64,000 bases of DNA from JAAURS01 sp044923475 (GCF_044923475.1 NZ_CP137338.1:2170001-2234000); one strand, 5' to 3'. Shown: positions 26,344 through 36,618, counted from the first letter of the stretch. Numbers and translations are program-made. Notes: a model not told the origin generated them from the letters alone.

Positions 26344-29088
26344 CTATGGGCGAGTCCATCCGGAGTGTGGGCGTGCATTTGCAACAGTCCCTTTTGGAAT
26401 TAAACCAATCTTCTCCCACATTTCTGCGGTTTCCTTTTCGACAGGGAGACCGCCAATCTCAATGGCACTCTTTTCATGTATTGCTCCGCCCCCTTCTGCC
26501 TTAGAGTCCATCCAGTTAAACAAAGCATCTTCCAAAGCAAATCTTTCTGGTGCTTCATTGTGGTAATTTCCTGTCGCTAAACTGTGATTACTCGTGAGAT
26601 GACCTGCTTGTATACCTAACTCTTCCGACTGAGAATCTGAAGTGCGCCATTTTCCATGTTCGTCAACAAGGAACTGTAATGGATGAGATCCACGCGCTCT
26701 GTTGATAGTGTTGAGCGCTTCTCTTCTAAAGCTTTCTCGACGGGTCTTTGAAGCATGTGCTCTTGCTTTACGATCGAGATCGTCTTTGGGTTTACTTGGA
26801 TCTTTTCCAAAACGACCTTGGGGGTCACGCAGTCTACCTTGCGCATCAGGAATAAGCCCTTGGGTTCTCTGGGTAGTAGTATCGTCACTTCTGTTAATAC
26901 TCGCTGGATCTCTTTCGAGAGAGCAATAAGGTGAAGTTAAAATTTCATTACCTCTAGATTGGTCAGGGGAGAATAGTCGATCGGGGAGCAACCCACCGCT
27001 AGAACCTTTGCCGCCACCTGCTGGCGATTTATTGTTGTCCCGCATCCTGGTTCTTATCCGTTTAGCAAACTCTGATAAGCTCTCTCCCTGGCGAATTTCG
27101 TCTAAGCGCGACAGTACTACAGGGTCTAGGGCATATTTACGATCATCGGTAGTATGAATGTAAGGCGTCAGATCGGGTGTCTTTCGCGGAGGAGGCGACC
27201 AAGGCGACTGCGTAGGTGTTTGGCGAGGCTGAGGGTCAGGAAGCCGCACTGATTCTCCAGGTTGCAAACGACGGGCATCCCGTTCTGTAAAAGAACTGCC
27301 ATCAGGTTTGCGTAGTTCGCGCCAGCGAGTGCCACTACCCAGATTCCTCTCAGCAATTTCCCAAAGCGTATCGCCTCGACGGATCGTAATCTGACCCGTT
27401 GGTTGCGTCGATCGACTGGGTGACGATCCGGGATTGCTTTCGGGGCGTTGCGATCGTGGCCTTCTCGCAGTGCCCAGTCCGGGTTGATGGTCTGCTTGTC
27501 GTCTGGTGGCAGGTCGGCTACCCGTTCCTACGACTGGTTTGCGTTCCTGCGGTTTGACGGACGGTCTTCCACTCGATACGGCGACAGGTTGTCTTTCCCG
27601 TCTGACTGAACTAGGTCTTCTCAGTGTTCCGGATGAACCAGGACGATCGGGTGCAGGTCGCCGCCGTCCGGAAGCAGTGGGACGCGCCGCAGGAACAGGC
27701 GATCGGTCAGGACTTCTCCGACTAGGGATCGCTCTAGCGGTAGCACTTCGTGTGGTGCGTGTCCCTCGATTGGCAGCCTGTACTGCCTGCACGCCGCGAT
27801 TGGCCAGCTTTACGGCTGCGGCAGCATCACCGACACCGGGAACGGCAGCAGCAGCAGATAGTGCGGCATTCGCATAATCACCTTCGGCAGCGTATAAGCC
27901 AGCATTGGCAACATCGGCTACCGCTCCTACGACTGGAATAAATCCGGCTACATCCAAAATGCCGTGGGCGTTGTCCTTCAACCAAGTGCCAAAGCCAGTT
28001 GTTCGTTCCCTTGCTACAGCGCCATCCCGACTTTCCCAGGTTGCGCTACCCAAAGATCCAGACACTCGCTGCATTAGTCGATCTCCAGAAAATACGGTTA
28101 GCGCAGGAGTGGTGCTTCTTGCCAGCTCGATCGCACCTGTTGAATTTAGCAACCCCGCACCCGTTTCAGCATCCCAGCCAGAAGTCTTTAAATCGATGGC
28201 TGTGGCGGTAAGAATTTGATTCACTTGTTGACCGCTCAACTCTGGATTGGCGCTCCAAATATTGGCGATCGTGCCCGTTACGGTTGCCGCCGCCGATGAG
28301 GTTCCCGCAGCACCCACGTCTGCAACCAGATCTAAGCCATTGCCATAGCTGGAGTAGGAAGCGCGATCGCTCTCATTTGCCGCACCGACTACAATCAAAT
28401 TGTCAGATGCTTGAGAAGCTTGCCCCAAAGCAGACATTGCCCCACCTTGATTGCCGGATGATGCGACCACTAACACCCCACTGTCACGGGCATAGGCTAG
28501 GGCAGATTGTTCTTCAGCTGTCAGTTGAGTGCGAGTCGAGCTGCTGCCGTCTGGGTGCACTTCGGTTAGGTCGAAGCTGAGGTTTGCTACTGCACGTTGT
28601 CCTGTTGCCTTAGCCACATTAACAAACTCAGTGAGCGACGCTAAAGCGCCCCCTGTCCCAACACCGCCCCCCTGCCAAATTTTTGCCTGCGGATTCTCTT
28701 TCTGAATCGCTGCAACCATTTTGCTACCATGCTCATCGGTGCCAAACCCTGCATCAATCACACCGACAAGCGGTTGATTTGCTCGATCGACCTGAGATAG
28801 TTCTGGTTTTACAGTTGCTTTCAAAGCGGGAAGAATCCGATCGGGTGCGTTAGCGTAGCCTCTCTTTTGGAGAATCGCATCTCCCGAACCATTCATAAAA
28901 GTCTGTACGATTTGAAATTTGTCAGCAACCCAGCTACTTGCTTTATTCAACCATTTAGAACTCAAATCGCTGCTCGAACTACTGTGATGGACAGGCTGAC
29001 CAAGCTGAGTTGACTCGATCGCACGTTGCGGAGATCGAGGTTGAAAACTGGCATGAGCTTGTTGTTCAGAGTAAGCATTGCGGTTCAT
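26344..29088 (-). CDS. Subtilase - pretoxin - LysM - C-terminal toxin (polymorphic toxin-like)
   Basis: 914 residues. Residues 105-320 form a subtilisin-like (S8) domain with Asp112 (VGVIDAGFG), His120 (DEHGSKM), oxyanion Asn213 (SSGNQGG) and Ser264 (GTSSAAA). Residues about 365-440 are a hydrophobic pretoxin-type segment (HGILDVAGFIPVVGAVADVA, AEGDYANAALSAAAAVPGVG). A basic Pro/Arg-rich linker leads to a LysM-like module (ITIRRGDTLWEIAERNLG, about 590-645). The last ~125 residues (LGIQAGHLTSNHSL, ERFALEDALFNWMDS, AIEIGGLPVEKETAEMWEKI, PKGTVANARPHSGW) resemble the 'type 5' polymorphic toxin domain. No signal peptide is seen. Position between an ABC exporter and an HlyD adaptor suggests type I export. 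No immunity gene is recognised next to it. Confidence 0.75.
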   Translation of the reverse strand: MNRNAYSEQQAHASFQPRSPQRAIESTQLGQPVHHSSSSSDLSSKWLNKASSWVADKFQIVQTFMNGSGDAILQKRGYANAPDRILPALKATVKPELSQVDRANQPLVGVIDAGFGTDEHGSKMVAAIQKENPQAKIWQGGGVGTGGALASLTEFVNVAKATGQRAVANLSFDLTEVHPDGSSSTRTQLTAEEQSALAYARDSGVLVVASSGNQGGAMSALGQASQASDNLIVVGAANESDRASYSSYGNGLDLVADVGAAGTSSAAATVTGTIANIWSANPELSGQQVNQILTATAIDLKTSGWDAETGAGLLNSTGAIELARSTTPALTVFSGDRLMQRVSGSLGSATWESRDGAVARERTTGFGTWLKDNAHGILDVAGFIPVVGAVADVANAGLYAAEGDYANAALSAAAAVPGVGDAAAAVKLANRGVQAVQAANRGTRTTRSATARAIPSRRSPDRSPVPAARPTASGRRRPAPDRPGSSGTLRRPSSVRRERQPVAVSSGRPSVKPQERKPVVGTGSRPATRRQADHQPGLGTARRPRSQRPESNPGSSPSRSTQPTGQITIRRGDTLWEIAERNLGSGTRWRELRKPDGSSFTERDARRLQPGESVRLPDPQPRQTPTQSPWSPPPRKTPDLTPYIHTTDDRKYALDPVVLSRLDEIRQGESLSEFAKRIRTRMRDNNKSPAGGGKGSSGGLLPDRLFSPDQSRGNEILTSPYCSLERDPASINRSDDTTTQRTQGLIPDAQGRLRDPQGRFGKDPSKPKDDLDRKARAHASKTRRESFRREALNTINRARGSHPLQFLVDEHGKWRTSDSQSEELGIQAGHLTSNHSLATGNYHNEAPERFALEDALFNWMDSKAEGGGAIHEKSAIEIGGLPVEKETAEMWEKIGLIPKGTVANARPHSGWTRP

Positions 29089-29143
29089 GGTGGTTCTCCA
29101 ATGTAAGATGTTGGTTATTAACGGTAAAAAATAGAACGTAACG

Positions 29144-31279
29144 TTAAACTGCTGCTTGCTGCTGTTGATGTAACGCCCAATAGGCGCCCTGTTGCTGCAA
29201 TAATTCCTGATGCGAACCCTGCTCGATCAGCACCCCTTTTTCTAGCACTAGAATCCGATCCGCGTATTTGAGCGGCGCAAAGCGGTGGGTAATCATCAAC
29301 ACGGTGCGCCCATTGCGAACTCGCTGCAAATTCTGTACGATCTGGCGTTCAGTTTCGCTGTCCAAGGCACTGGTCGCTTCATCAAGAATTAAAAGTGGTG
29401 CCTTCGAGAGGAAGACTCGTGCTAGGGCTAAGCGTTGCCGTTGTCCACCTGACAGCCCAGTGCCGCGTTCTCCGATCGACGTTTCATAGCCTTGAGGCAG
29501 TTCCGAAATGAAGTCATGGGCTACCGCCATCTTTGCAGCCTCAACAACTTGTTCGAGTGGGATGTCAGAATTGTTAAATGTGATGTTGTCGAAAACCGTG
29601 TCATTGAAGAGAAAATCGTCCTGTAATACAACTCCAATTTGTTGACGTAAAGACCCTAGATGGGCACCTTTAATGTCAAAACCATCGAGTAGGATTCGTC
29701 CCGATCGAGGTTGATACAAGCGTTGAATTAGCTTTGACAATGTGCTTTTGCCAGAGCCACTACGGCCCACAATGCCCACAAACATACCCGGCTTCAGATC
29801 GATCGAAATGCCTTTTAGCACATCTTCCAGGTCTGGCTGATAGCGGAAAAATAGTTGGTCGAAACTGATTTGGCCCTGAATGGGTGGTAGCACTAACCCG
29901 GTGTCTGTTACTGCTTCTGGTGCCTCATTGAGAATGTCCCCAATGCGATCGACTGACAGCAACACTTGCTGAAAACTTTGCCACAGTTGAGCTAGATGGA
30001 GAAGAGGCGCGATCGCTTTGCCTGACAGCATTTGAAACGCGACTAACTGCCCGATCGTCAGATGATGTTCTATCACCAACATGGCTCCGAACCAGAGGAT
30101 GAGAAGTTCGGAGAGATGGATGAGGAACTCACCCATGTGACCATCGACATTTGACAAGGTAGAGGCGCGAAAACTAGTCCGCACGTAGCGAGCAAACAAG
30201 CCCTCCCAGCGTTCTCGCGTTGCCAACTGAGCCGCGTGCGCTTTGATCGCATGAATGCCTGAAACTGTCTCGACTAGAAAGGACTGGCTATCAGCGTGGC
30301 GATTAAATGACTCATTCAGCCAGGTTCGCAAAAGGGGAGTGGTGAACAACATTAGTCCGACTAGGGCTGGAATTACTGCCAAACTGACCAAGGTTAATTT
30401 GGGACTGTAAAACAGCATTAAGCCTAAGTAGACAAAGATGAAAACAGCATCAATCACTACTGTCAAAGCGGTTCCCGTGAGAAACTGGCGAATATTCTCT
30501 AATTCCTGCGCCCGCGCTACCGTATCTCCAACGCGACGCGCCTCAAAGTAAGCTAAGGGTAGCTCTAACAAATGGCGAAAGAGCTGCGATGACAAACTTA
30601 AATCGAGCCGACGTGCCGTATGTGTAAAGACGAACAAGCGAATCACACCTAGAATGGCTTCAAAAATGCCCACACCGAGGAGCGCGATCGCGACCACATG
30701 CAGTGTGGATAAACTTTCATGTACGATCACCTTGTCAATGATTACCTGCGTCAACATTGGGGTTGCCAGCCCCAACACTTGCAGCACCAGCGAAGCTAAC
30801 AGCACTTCTCCTAAAAGTTTGCGATGGTGCCACACGGCGGGGACGAACCAACGCAGATTAAACGATTCAGCTTTGGGTATGGGTTCCATCAGCCACAGTT
30901 GCCCATCCCAAACGGCTTCAATTATTTCGCGCGGCATACTCTCACATTGCTGGTGGCGATTGAGCGGGTCAGCAATCACCATCCGATCGCCATTCACCTC
31001 ATACACTACAATCCAGTGTTCTTGCCGCCAATGCAGCAACGCTGGAAACGAAAGTAGATCGAGTCCAGCCCAACTGACTTGCTGAATGTGATGCAGCTGA
31101 AGCCCGATCGTTTCAGCCGCTGCTGCCAAATTTTGAGTCGTTTGTCCTTGGATCTGCCGTTGCAGTTGCTTGAGCGGCGTGGGAGTTTGCAAGTGTTGTG
31201 TCACCATTGTTAGGCAAGCAGCAGCACTGTTGAGGCTAAACACATAGGGATAGGTGTAAATTTCTGTTTGGGCAACCAT
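29144..31279 (-). CDS. ABC exporter with cysteine-less C39-like domain (HlyB type)
   Basis: 711 residues. The N-terminal 130 residues are a C39 peptidase-like domain in which the catalytic Cys position is Ser18 (LNSAAACL in place of DCGAACL); the later HWIVVYEV His and ADP Asp remain. Such degenerate domains in HlyB-type exporters bind substrate without cutting it. A six-helix exporter domain (about 160-440) and an ATPase follow: Walker A GRSGSGKST, LSGGQRQRLALAR and Walker B LLILDEATSALD with His switch MITHR. It starts a leftward operon with the toxin-like protein (55-base gap) and the HlyD adaptor. Confidence 0.9.
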   Translation of the reverse strand: MVAQTEIYTYPYVFSLNSAAACLTMVTQHLQTPTPLKQLQRQIQGQTTQNLAAAAETIGLQLHHIQQVSWAGLDLLSFPALLHWRQEHWIVVYEVNGDRMVIADPLNRHQQCESMPREIIEAVWDGQLWLMEPIPKAESFNLRWFVPAVWHHRKLLGEVLLASLVLQVLGLATPMLTQVIIDKVIVHESLSTLHVVAIALLGVGIFEAILGVIRLFVFTHTARRLDLSLSSQLFRHLLELPLAYFEARRVGDTVARAQELENIRQFLTGTALTVVIDAVFIFVYLGLMLFYSPKLTLVSLAVIPALVGLMLFTTPLLRTWLNESFNRHADSQSFLVETVSGIHAIKAHAAQLATRERWEGLFARYVRTSFRASTLSNVDGHMGEFLIHLSELLILWFGAMLVIEHHLTIGQLVAFQMLSGKAIAPLLHLAQLWQSFQQVLLSVDRIGDILNEAPEAVTDTGLVLPPIQGQISFDQLFFRYQPDLEDVLKGISIDLKPGMFVGIVGRSGSGKSTLSKLIQRLYQPRSGRILLDGFDIKGAHLGSLRQQIGVVLQDDFLFNDTVFDNITFNNSDIPLEQVVEAAKMAVAHDFISELPQGYETSIGERGTGLSGGQRQRLALARVFLSKAPLLILDEATSALDSETERQIVQNLQRVRNGRTVLMITHRFAPLKYADRILVLEKGVLIEQGSHQELLQQQGAYWALHQQQQAAV

Positions 31280-31427
31280 GTAGTTTACCTATGATTTGAC
31301 AGCCCAGGGTGCTTGCAACGGACTGAGGACGATACAGAAGTTTGAGGTCTTTTGCAGAAGTTTGAGGTTTTTGAGTCGTGTTTACAGCGAGGAAGAATTC
31401 TTGCAATTGCTCAGTTGCGATCGCCCT

Positions 31428-32552
31428 CTACTGAGTGCTGATTAACGCGATCCGATCGAGGGCAGCCCGATAGCGGTCTGAATTACCAATCTGTTGGTAA
31501 AACTGAGCGGCTTTCTTGAAATCTGAAATTGCAGACTTGTTGTTACCCAGTTGAGCCTGAAGCTTACCGCGACTGTAGAACGCTGCTCCAATATTGCTTC
31601 CGCCCCAACCTTGATTGATTCTGATGGCTTCAGTGAAATCTTGAAGGGCTTGCTGCTGCTGCTTTAAAGCGGCATAAACCTTGGCTCGGTTACTATACGC
31701 TACTGAGGTCGGGCTAAGCTGGATGGAGCGGGTGTAGTCGCTTTGCGCGCCCTGGTAGTCTCATAAAAGGGTTTTAGCGGCACCTCGATTTGAGTAGAGA
31801 AGCGCATTGTTTGGATAGCGACGAATTCCTTCGTTCAATATCTCTATTCCTTTCTGATAGTTACCTTGTCTGATCTGGAGATTGCTTGCCAAGGTGTAGT
31901 GTCCAATTTGTTGGCGTTGTAGAGCTGCATTACCTCGCTTTCCTGGTAGGCTATTGATGGCGGCAGCGGGGATGGCAAAATTGAGATTTGTGCCAGGATT
32001 CCCTCCCGCAACAATTCCAATAACCCAACCGTCCTCATCTAGCAGCGGCCCACCAGAACTCCCAAAGCTGCCGGTTGCGGTATATTGAATCAGTCCCCTA
32101 CCATCAATGCGGCTGACAATGCCATCGCTGAGGCTTCTCTCTAAGCCCTTTGGATCGCCGATTGCGTAGGCTTTTTGCCCAATATTGGGTGGCACGGCTT
32201 GCATTCTCAAACTTGGAAGCGTCTTTTTAGGGCGAATTTGGATGAGTGCTAAGTCAACCTCAGCACTGCGAGACACTACAATGCCTGCGTAAATGGAGCC
32301 GTCAGCTAGCTTGACTGCGACCTGCTGATTCTTGCCGACTACAGGGTTATTGGTTAGAATGAAACCTTTAGGATTGGTGATAAATCCACTGCCATAATTA
32401 AAAGCTTTGCCATTTTGAGCGGCGATCGAAACCACGGCAGGACTCGATCGCTGATAGAGAGTAACTGGATCGAGAGCAAAGGCTGAATGAGTGAAACCAA
32501 CTGCGATCGCAAGGGTGTTTAATGCCGTAAAAGTCTTGGATACCAGTTTCAT
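31428..32552 (-). pseudogene. HtrA-like serine protease with TPR tail: nonsense codon and lost catalytic His
   Basis: The frame starts with a signal peptide (cleavage near AFA-L, residue 26) and a trypsin-like domain of the DegP type. The usual TNNHVV reads TNNPVV (Pro70), so the catalytic His is gone; Asp100 (AEVDLALI) and Ser166 (GSSGGPL) remain. A TPR region begins at residue 205, but a TGA at 31761-31763 ends the frame after 263 codons. The same frame then runs open for 110 more codons of clear TPR sequence (DYQGAQSDYTRSIQL, ALQDFTEAIRIN) to a TAG at 31428. GGA to TGA is the simplest cause. Confidence 0.85.
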
Positions 32553-32822
32553 TGATGGTTCTCCTATGTAATTGTGAAATGATTTAGCTTAAACTTGAGA
32601 TGAGGTTGTTCAATGTATTCAAGAGCCTTGAGTTCTTGATTCAAAGCTTAAGCAAGATGGGCTGAGAAGACACTCGTTCTACTCACAAACTGTATGGTAG
32701 GAAGCACGTAAGCGTGGTTGCGGGAAAGTGCAATTTGAAGAAGCACAAGGTACTACCCCTACAGTCAGAATCATACCTACATTCAGCAATGCAGTTTTTC
32801 TGGACAGCAGAGAGGAATTATA

Positions 32823-33548
32823 CTATTTAGCCAAAAAAACTTTAATCCGATCGGCTAGATATTGCGCTAACTTCTCACTACATCCTTCATCGAAGTCATT
32901 TTCTATTTCAACGTGTAGCGCACCTAACAATATAATCTTGCAATGCTCAGAAACAATTCCATAGCTACCAACTGTTCTTGAGCATTGAATTTTTACGTCA
33001 TTGATATGGCACAACCAATACTCGCTAACCTTAACTTTAGATGCAAAAAGATATTGCTGCCTGATTAACTTTATTATTAGTCTGTTAAACAATCGGTTGA
33101 ATAACCCAAACACAAGTAAAGTCGTAGAGCCTAACATTAGGAGAGCAAAAAAAGGAATATAGACAACATTAACAAAATTTATATATTTTATTTTGCTTAA
33201 GTAGCTTAGTGTAAAAAATATAATCAGGAATATTCCCAGCAGGCACGTTAATTTAAATGTAAAACTATTTTGTCGCTCCACTACCAATTTTTTGAGTGAC
33301 CGATCGAAAGTGAAGAACTTATTTTGTCTGCCCAGCCAAAAATGATTTATCACGAAAATGGGACTACTGCCATATGAGGCCATCGATAGAGCAGTTAAAA
33401 CATCTCCCTCATTTATGTTGAATGAGTATAAAAAGATGACCACAAATATTACGAGGAGAGCGATGTTGACTGTTTTTCCAGGTTTTGAATATTCAACGTC
33501 CCAGATCTGTATAACTAATTTGGTTGGTGCATCTACTAAGATTTGCAT
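32823..33548 (-). CDS. Integral membrane protein, function unknown
   Basis: 241 residues with four predicted membrane helices (about 30-45, 48-68, 95-118 and 124-150) and a soluble C-terminal part of about 90 residues (VKVSEYWLCHINDVKIQCSR onward). A PH-like domain at the C-terminus is possible but cannot be claimed. The region is more AT-rich than its surroundings, which may mean a different origin. It stands alone; a role as immunity factor for the nearby toxin-like protein cannot be excluded but is not supported by position. Confidence 0.6.
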   Translation of the reverse strand: MQILVDAPTKLVIQIWDVEYSKPGKTVNIALLVIFVVIFLYSFNINEGDVLTALSMASYGSSPIFVINHFWLGRQNKFFTFDRSLKKLVVERQNSFTFKLTCLLGIFLIIFFTLSYLSKIKYINFVNVVYIPFFALLMLGSTTLLVFGLFNRLFNRLIIKLIRQQYLFASKVKVSEYWLCHINDVKIQCSRTVGSYGIVSEHCKIILLGALHVEIENDFDEGCSEKLAQYLADRIKVFLAK

Positions 33549-33686
33549 GGTCTTTCCATCGCTACTTATTCAAGAATAATGTAAAACTTTGAGTTGATTT
33601 TTCACTATCTACTAACTGCGATCGCCTAGTTCTACTGCAACGCGCAAGCCAACCCTAATCAATCGCGATCGTCATTCTTAGCAGTT

Positions 33687-36506
33687 TTACTCTGCTTCCC
33701 CAATCAGCGTGAAGGCCGCCCAATCTCGCGGTTGAGGATGAGTTTTCAGCGTTGTCAACATTGCCTGTCGAAGTGCCTGCGCTTTATTTGGATTCTCTTG
33801 CAAGTTTTTATAAAACGTCTGCATCAAAGCGGCGGTCGGTGCATCGGGAACTGCCCAGAGGGACACAATCACACTGGGTACGCCTGCTGCAATCAGCGAT
33901 CGCGACAAGCCAATCACGCCATCCCCGGTAATCCTGCCTTCTCCCGTGTTGCAGGCACTCAATACGACTAGGTTGGCTTGTAGTTTCATGTCAAAAATCT
34001 CTTCTGCGGTCAATAAGCCGTCATCTTTGCCAGAAGGAGCCAGGGCGATCGCACTGTCCAACCCGCGTACATCATCCAGTAATCCATGCGTTGCCAAGTG
34101 AATCATCGAGGCTTGAGGCATTTTTTGAACGATTGCAGCTTTGGTGCCTTGAGCGCCTGTAATAGCTTGAGTGTTAAGGAAAGGGGCGATCGCTCTGGCT
34201 TCGGCTTCGGCTCCAGGCAGGGGCGATAAGGCTCGTTTCGGTTCTCCAAGGGACAAAGAGACCTGGGGCATAGTGGGATTGCCCAGCACCAGAGCTTTAC
34301 CGCGATGGTTAGCTGGCTGATTGGCTAACTTCTGTCGTTGTTGTCGGGTTAATGCTAGGACTTGAATCGAGGGGGCGGTGAGAATGGTGTGTTTTTGGAT
34401 TAAGTAAGTGCCGTTGGCATCTTGCAGGGCTGGGAAAGGCACCTGGAAGAGGGAACCTTGGGGAATGAAGATGACATGAGCGTTGGGGTCTTTGGGGAGC
34501 AGATTGGCGATCGGATCGATCAGCAGTTGATGCAGCCTCTGTAAGTTGAAGTTGACTTGAGGTTTTATGGAGCTATCATTACTGCGACTACGAACAGGAA
34601 AGGATTCTAGAGTGTCAAGGATTGAGCTGGCTATAGAGGCGTTGTGTTTCCGCCAGAGGGGTTTGAGGTCAACTTGGCGGAAAGTGATTTTGCCCGTGGA
34701 TTGAATCACCCAGATGTAGAGCGCAGATTCCCGCCTTACTTGTTTGTCCTGGATCTCGAAAGTGTCGTAGATAATGGAATATTGCACCAAAGTCGCGTTC
34801 TGTGCTTTGGCAATTTGGCGGATTTGCTCCTGGTTCGGAGCAGGGACGATCTCCGGACTAGCATCACCAGAAGATAGGCGCTGGGTCAGCAGATCGACAA
34901 AGGCGCGGGCACGTCCTCGTTCGGCAATTTCTAAGGCGGCAATGGGGTTATTCTGAGCTACCCGAACTTGTTGTAGCGTCCGATAGGTGCGGGATTGTCC
35001 TTCAAAGATGGAGATTTTATTCGCGTCGTTTGAACCGAGCAGTTGCCGTTGTGATTCCCACACTTGAATTGCCCGCATAAGCATTTTTTCTGCCTCTGTG
35101 GGGTTGCCAGCTTTTAAGAACGTTACTCCAAGGTTATTGAGCGCCAGACCCTCTCCCTCACGATCTTTAATTTCGCGGGTGATCGCTAACTGTTGCTGGA
35201 TATATGTGATCGCTTTGGCGTTATTGCCTGAATAGCCGTAAGCAAGTCCCAAATTGCCCAGTGCTGCACCCTCCCCCTGGCGGTTTATTTGGCGGGCGAT
35301 CGCTAGAAACTGTTGTGTATACTCAATGGCTTTGGCATAGTTGCCCATTTCGAGGTAAACGATTCCCAAATGGCCTAGTGCCTCGCCCTCTGCGTAGTGA
35401 TTTTTAATAGCGCGAGCAATGGCTAAACTCTGCTCTCCATAATCAATGGCTTTGGCATCGTCCCCGAAATAGTGGTAAGCAGCTCCCAAATTGACCAGTG
35501 CCAGCCCCTCTACTTCGGGATCTTTAATCTCGCGGGCGACGGCTAAACTCTGCTCCCCATATTCAATCGCTTTGGCATAGTTGCCCAGAGCGCGGTAAGT
35601 TGTTCCTAGATTGCCCAGTGCCACAGCTTCCCCTCGACGGTATTTAATGGTGCGGGCGATCGCTAACTGTTGCTGCTCATACTCAATCGCTTTGGCATAG
35701 TTGCCTAGATAAAGATAAGCGCCTGCCAAATTGCCGAGTGCCACACTCTCTCCATAGCGGTTTTTGATTTCGCGAGTAATGACTAAATACTGCTCCCCAT
35801 ACTCAATTGCTTTGGTATAGTTGCCCAGAGAGAGATGAACGTTTCCCAAAATGTTTAGTGCTTCAATTTCCCCTTGGCGGTCTTGAATGGCGCGGGTGAT
35901 GGCTAATTTCTGCTGCCCATACTCAATCGCTTTGGCATCGTTGCCCAGATAGTGGTAAGCGCCACCCAAACTGCCCAGTGCCACAGCTTCCCCTCGACGG
36001 TTTTGAATGGCGCGGGCGATCGCTAAACTCTGCTGCCCATACTCAATTGTCTTCTCATAGTCGCCCTTGAAGAGGTAGGCAAGTCCCAAATTGACCAAGG
36101 CTTCACTTTCCCCTGGACGGTTTTGAATGGCGCGAGCGATCGCTAAACTCTGCTGCCCATACTCAATCGCTTTGTCATAATTGCCCAGAACGCGGTAAAT
36201 GTTGCCCAAGCTACTTAGGGTTGTACTCTCCCTTTGGCGGTTTTTGATAGCACGATAAATTTGGAGTGCCTGTTGCCAGGAATTCAGCGCTGCTGGGTAT
36301 TGGCTAGTCAGATACTGTTGGGTGCCTTGCCGAAATAGTCGATCGCCCTCTGCTTTACGGGCATCGATCGTCTGAGCGATCGCTAAATGTGGGGCGTGGG
36401 GAGGCAGGCAAAAGGTAACAGGCAAAAGACAAAAGGCGAGGGTGAAGAGGAAATGCGATCGCACCTTGTGTTTGCTTGATTTGATCCGTCTAGGCGAAGG
36501 TTTCAT
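33687..36506 (-). CDS. TPR-CHAT protein 1 (caspase-like)
   Basis: 939 residues from the Met at 36506, chosen because a signal peptide follows directly (KVRSHFLFTLAFCLLPVTFC) as in the paralogue; an upstream extension overlaps nothing useful. Residues about 55-500 are eleven or so 40-residue TPR units of the tetratricopeptide/Kinesin-light-chain type (EYGQQSLAIARAIQNR, LGNLGxAYxxLGNYAKAIEY). The C-terminal ~330 residues are a CHAT domain with the His (MIHLATHGLLDD) and Cys (VVLSACNTGEG) of the caspase-like dyad. It is probably secreted or periplasmic. It is the last gene of a leftward block headed by a two-component system. Confidence 0.9.
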   Translation of the reverse strand: MKPSPRRIKSSKHKVRSHFLFTLAFCLLPVTFCLPPHAPHLAIAQTIDARKAEGDRLFRQGTQQYLTSQYPAALNSWQQALQIYRAIKNRQRESTTLSSLGNIYRVLGNYDKAIEYGQQSLAIARAIQNRPGESEALVNLGLAYLFKGDYEKTIEYGQQSLAIARAIQNRRGEAVALGSLGGAYHYLGNDAKAIEYGQQKLAITRAIQDRQGEIEALNILGNVHLSLGNYTKAIEYGEQYLVITREIKNRYGESVALGNLAGAYLYLGNYAKAIEYEQQQLAIARTIKYRRGEAVALGNLGTTYRALGNYAKAIEYGEQSLAVAREIKDPEVEGLALVNLGAAYHYFGDDAKAIDYGEQSLAIARAIKNHYAEGEALGHLGIVYLEMGNYAKAIEYTQQFLAIARQINRQGEGAALGNLGLAYGYSGNNAKAITYIQQQLAITREIKDREGEGLALNNLGVTFLKAGNPTEAEKMLMRAIQVWESQRQLLGSNDANKISIFEGQSRTYRTLQQVRVAQNNPIAALEIAERGRARAFVDLLTQRLSSGDASPEIVPAPNQEQIRQIAKAQNATLVQYSIIYDTFEIQDKQVRRESALYIWVIQSTGKITFRQVDLKPLWRKHNASIASSILDTLESFPVRSRSNDSSIKPQVNFNLQRLHQLLIDPIANLLPKDPNAHVIFIPQGSLFQVPFPALQDANGTYLIQKHTILTAPSIQVLALTRQQRQKLANQPANHRGKALVLGNPTMPQVSLSLGEPKRALSPLPGAEAEARAIAPFLNTQAITGAQGTKAAIVQKMPQASMIHLATHGLLDDVRGLDSAIALAPSGKDDGLLTAEEIFDMKLQANLVVLSACNTGEGRITGDGVIGLSRSLIAAGVPSVIVSLWAVPDAPTAALMQTFYKNLQENPNKAQALRQAMLTTLKTHPQPRDWAAFTLIGEAE

Positions 36507-36618
36507 GGGTTCTAGAGTTTGGGTTACGGCTCTTGGTGCTGGCGTTTGATCGCCTGAGACAGATCGAGGCGATCGTCCTGCATCTCGCAATCCGAATTTG
36601 GAGGAATTATCCTCTCTG

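Noticed and set aside
25994..26419. 141-codon minus-strand frame between toxin and HlyD genes, considered as an immunity gene
   Set aside because: It overlaps both neighbours, has no clear start or ribosome site and a low-complexity Leu/Ser/Lys composition; kept only as a candidate to test.
27506..27877. Plus-strand frames opposite the toxin-like gene
   Set aside because: They mirror its Pro/Arg-rich linker; typical antisense frames of GC-rich coding DNA.
35100..36300. Regular ~120-base repeats, first considered as a CRISPR-like array
   Set aside because: They are the TPR-coding units of the CHAT gene: in-frame, same period as 40-residue repeats, with no spacers.
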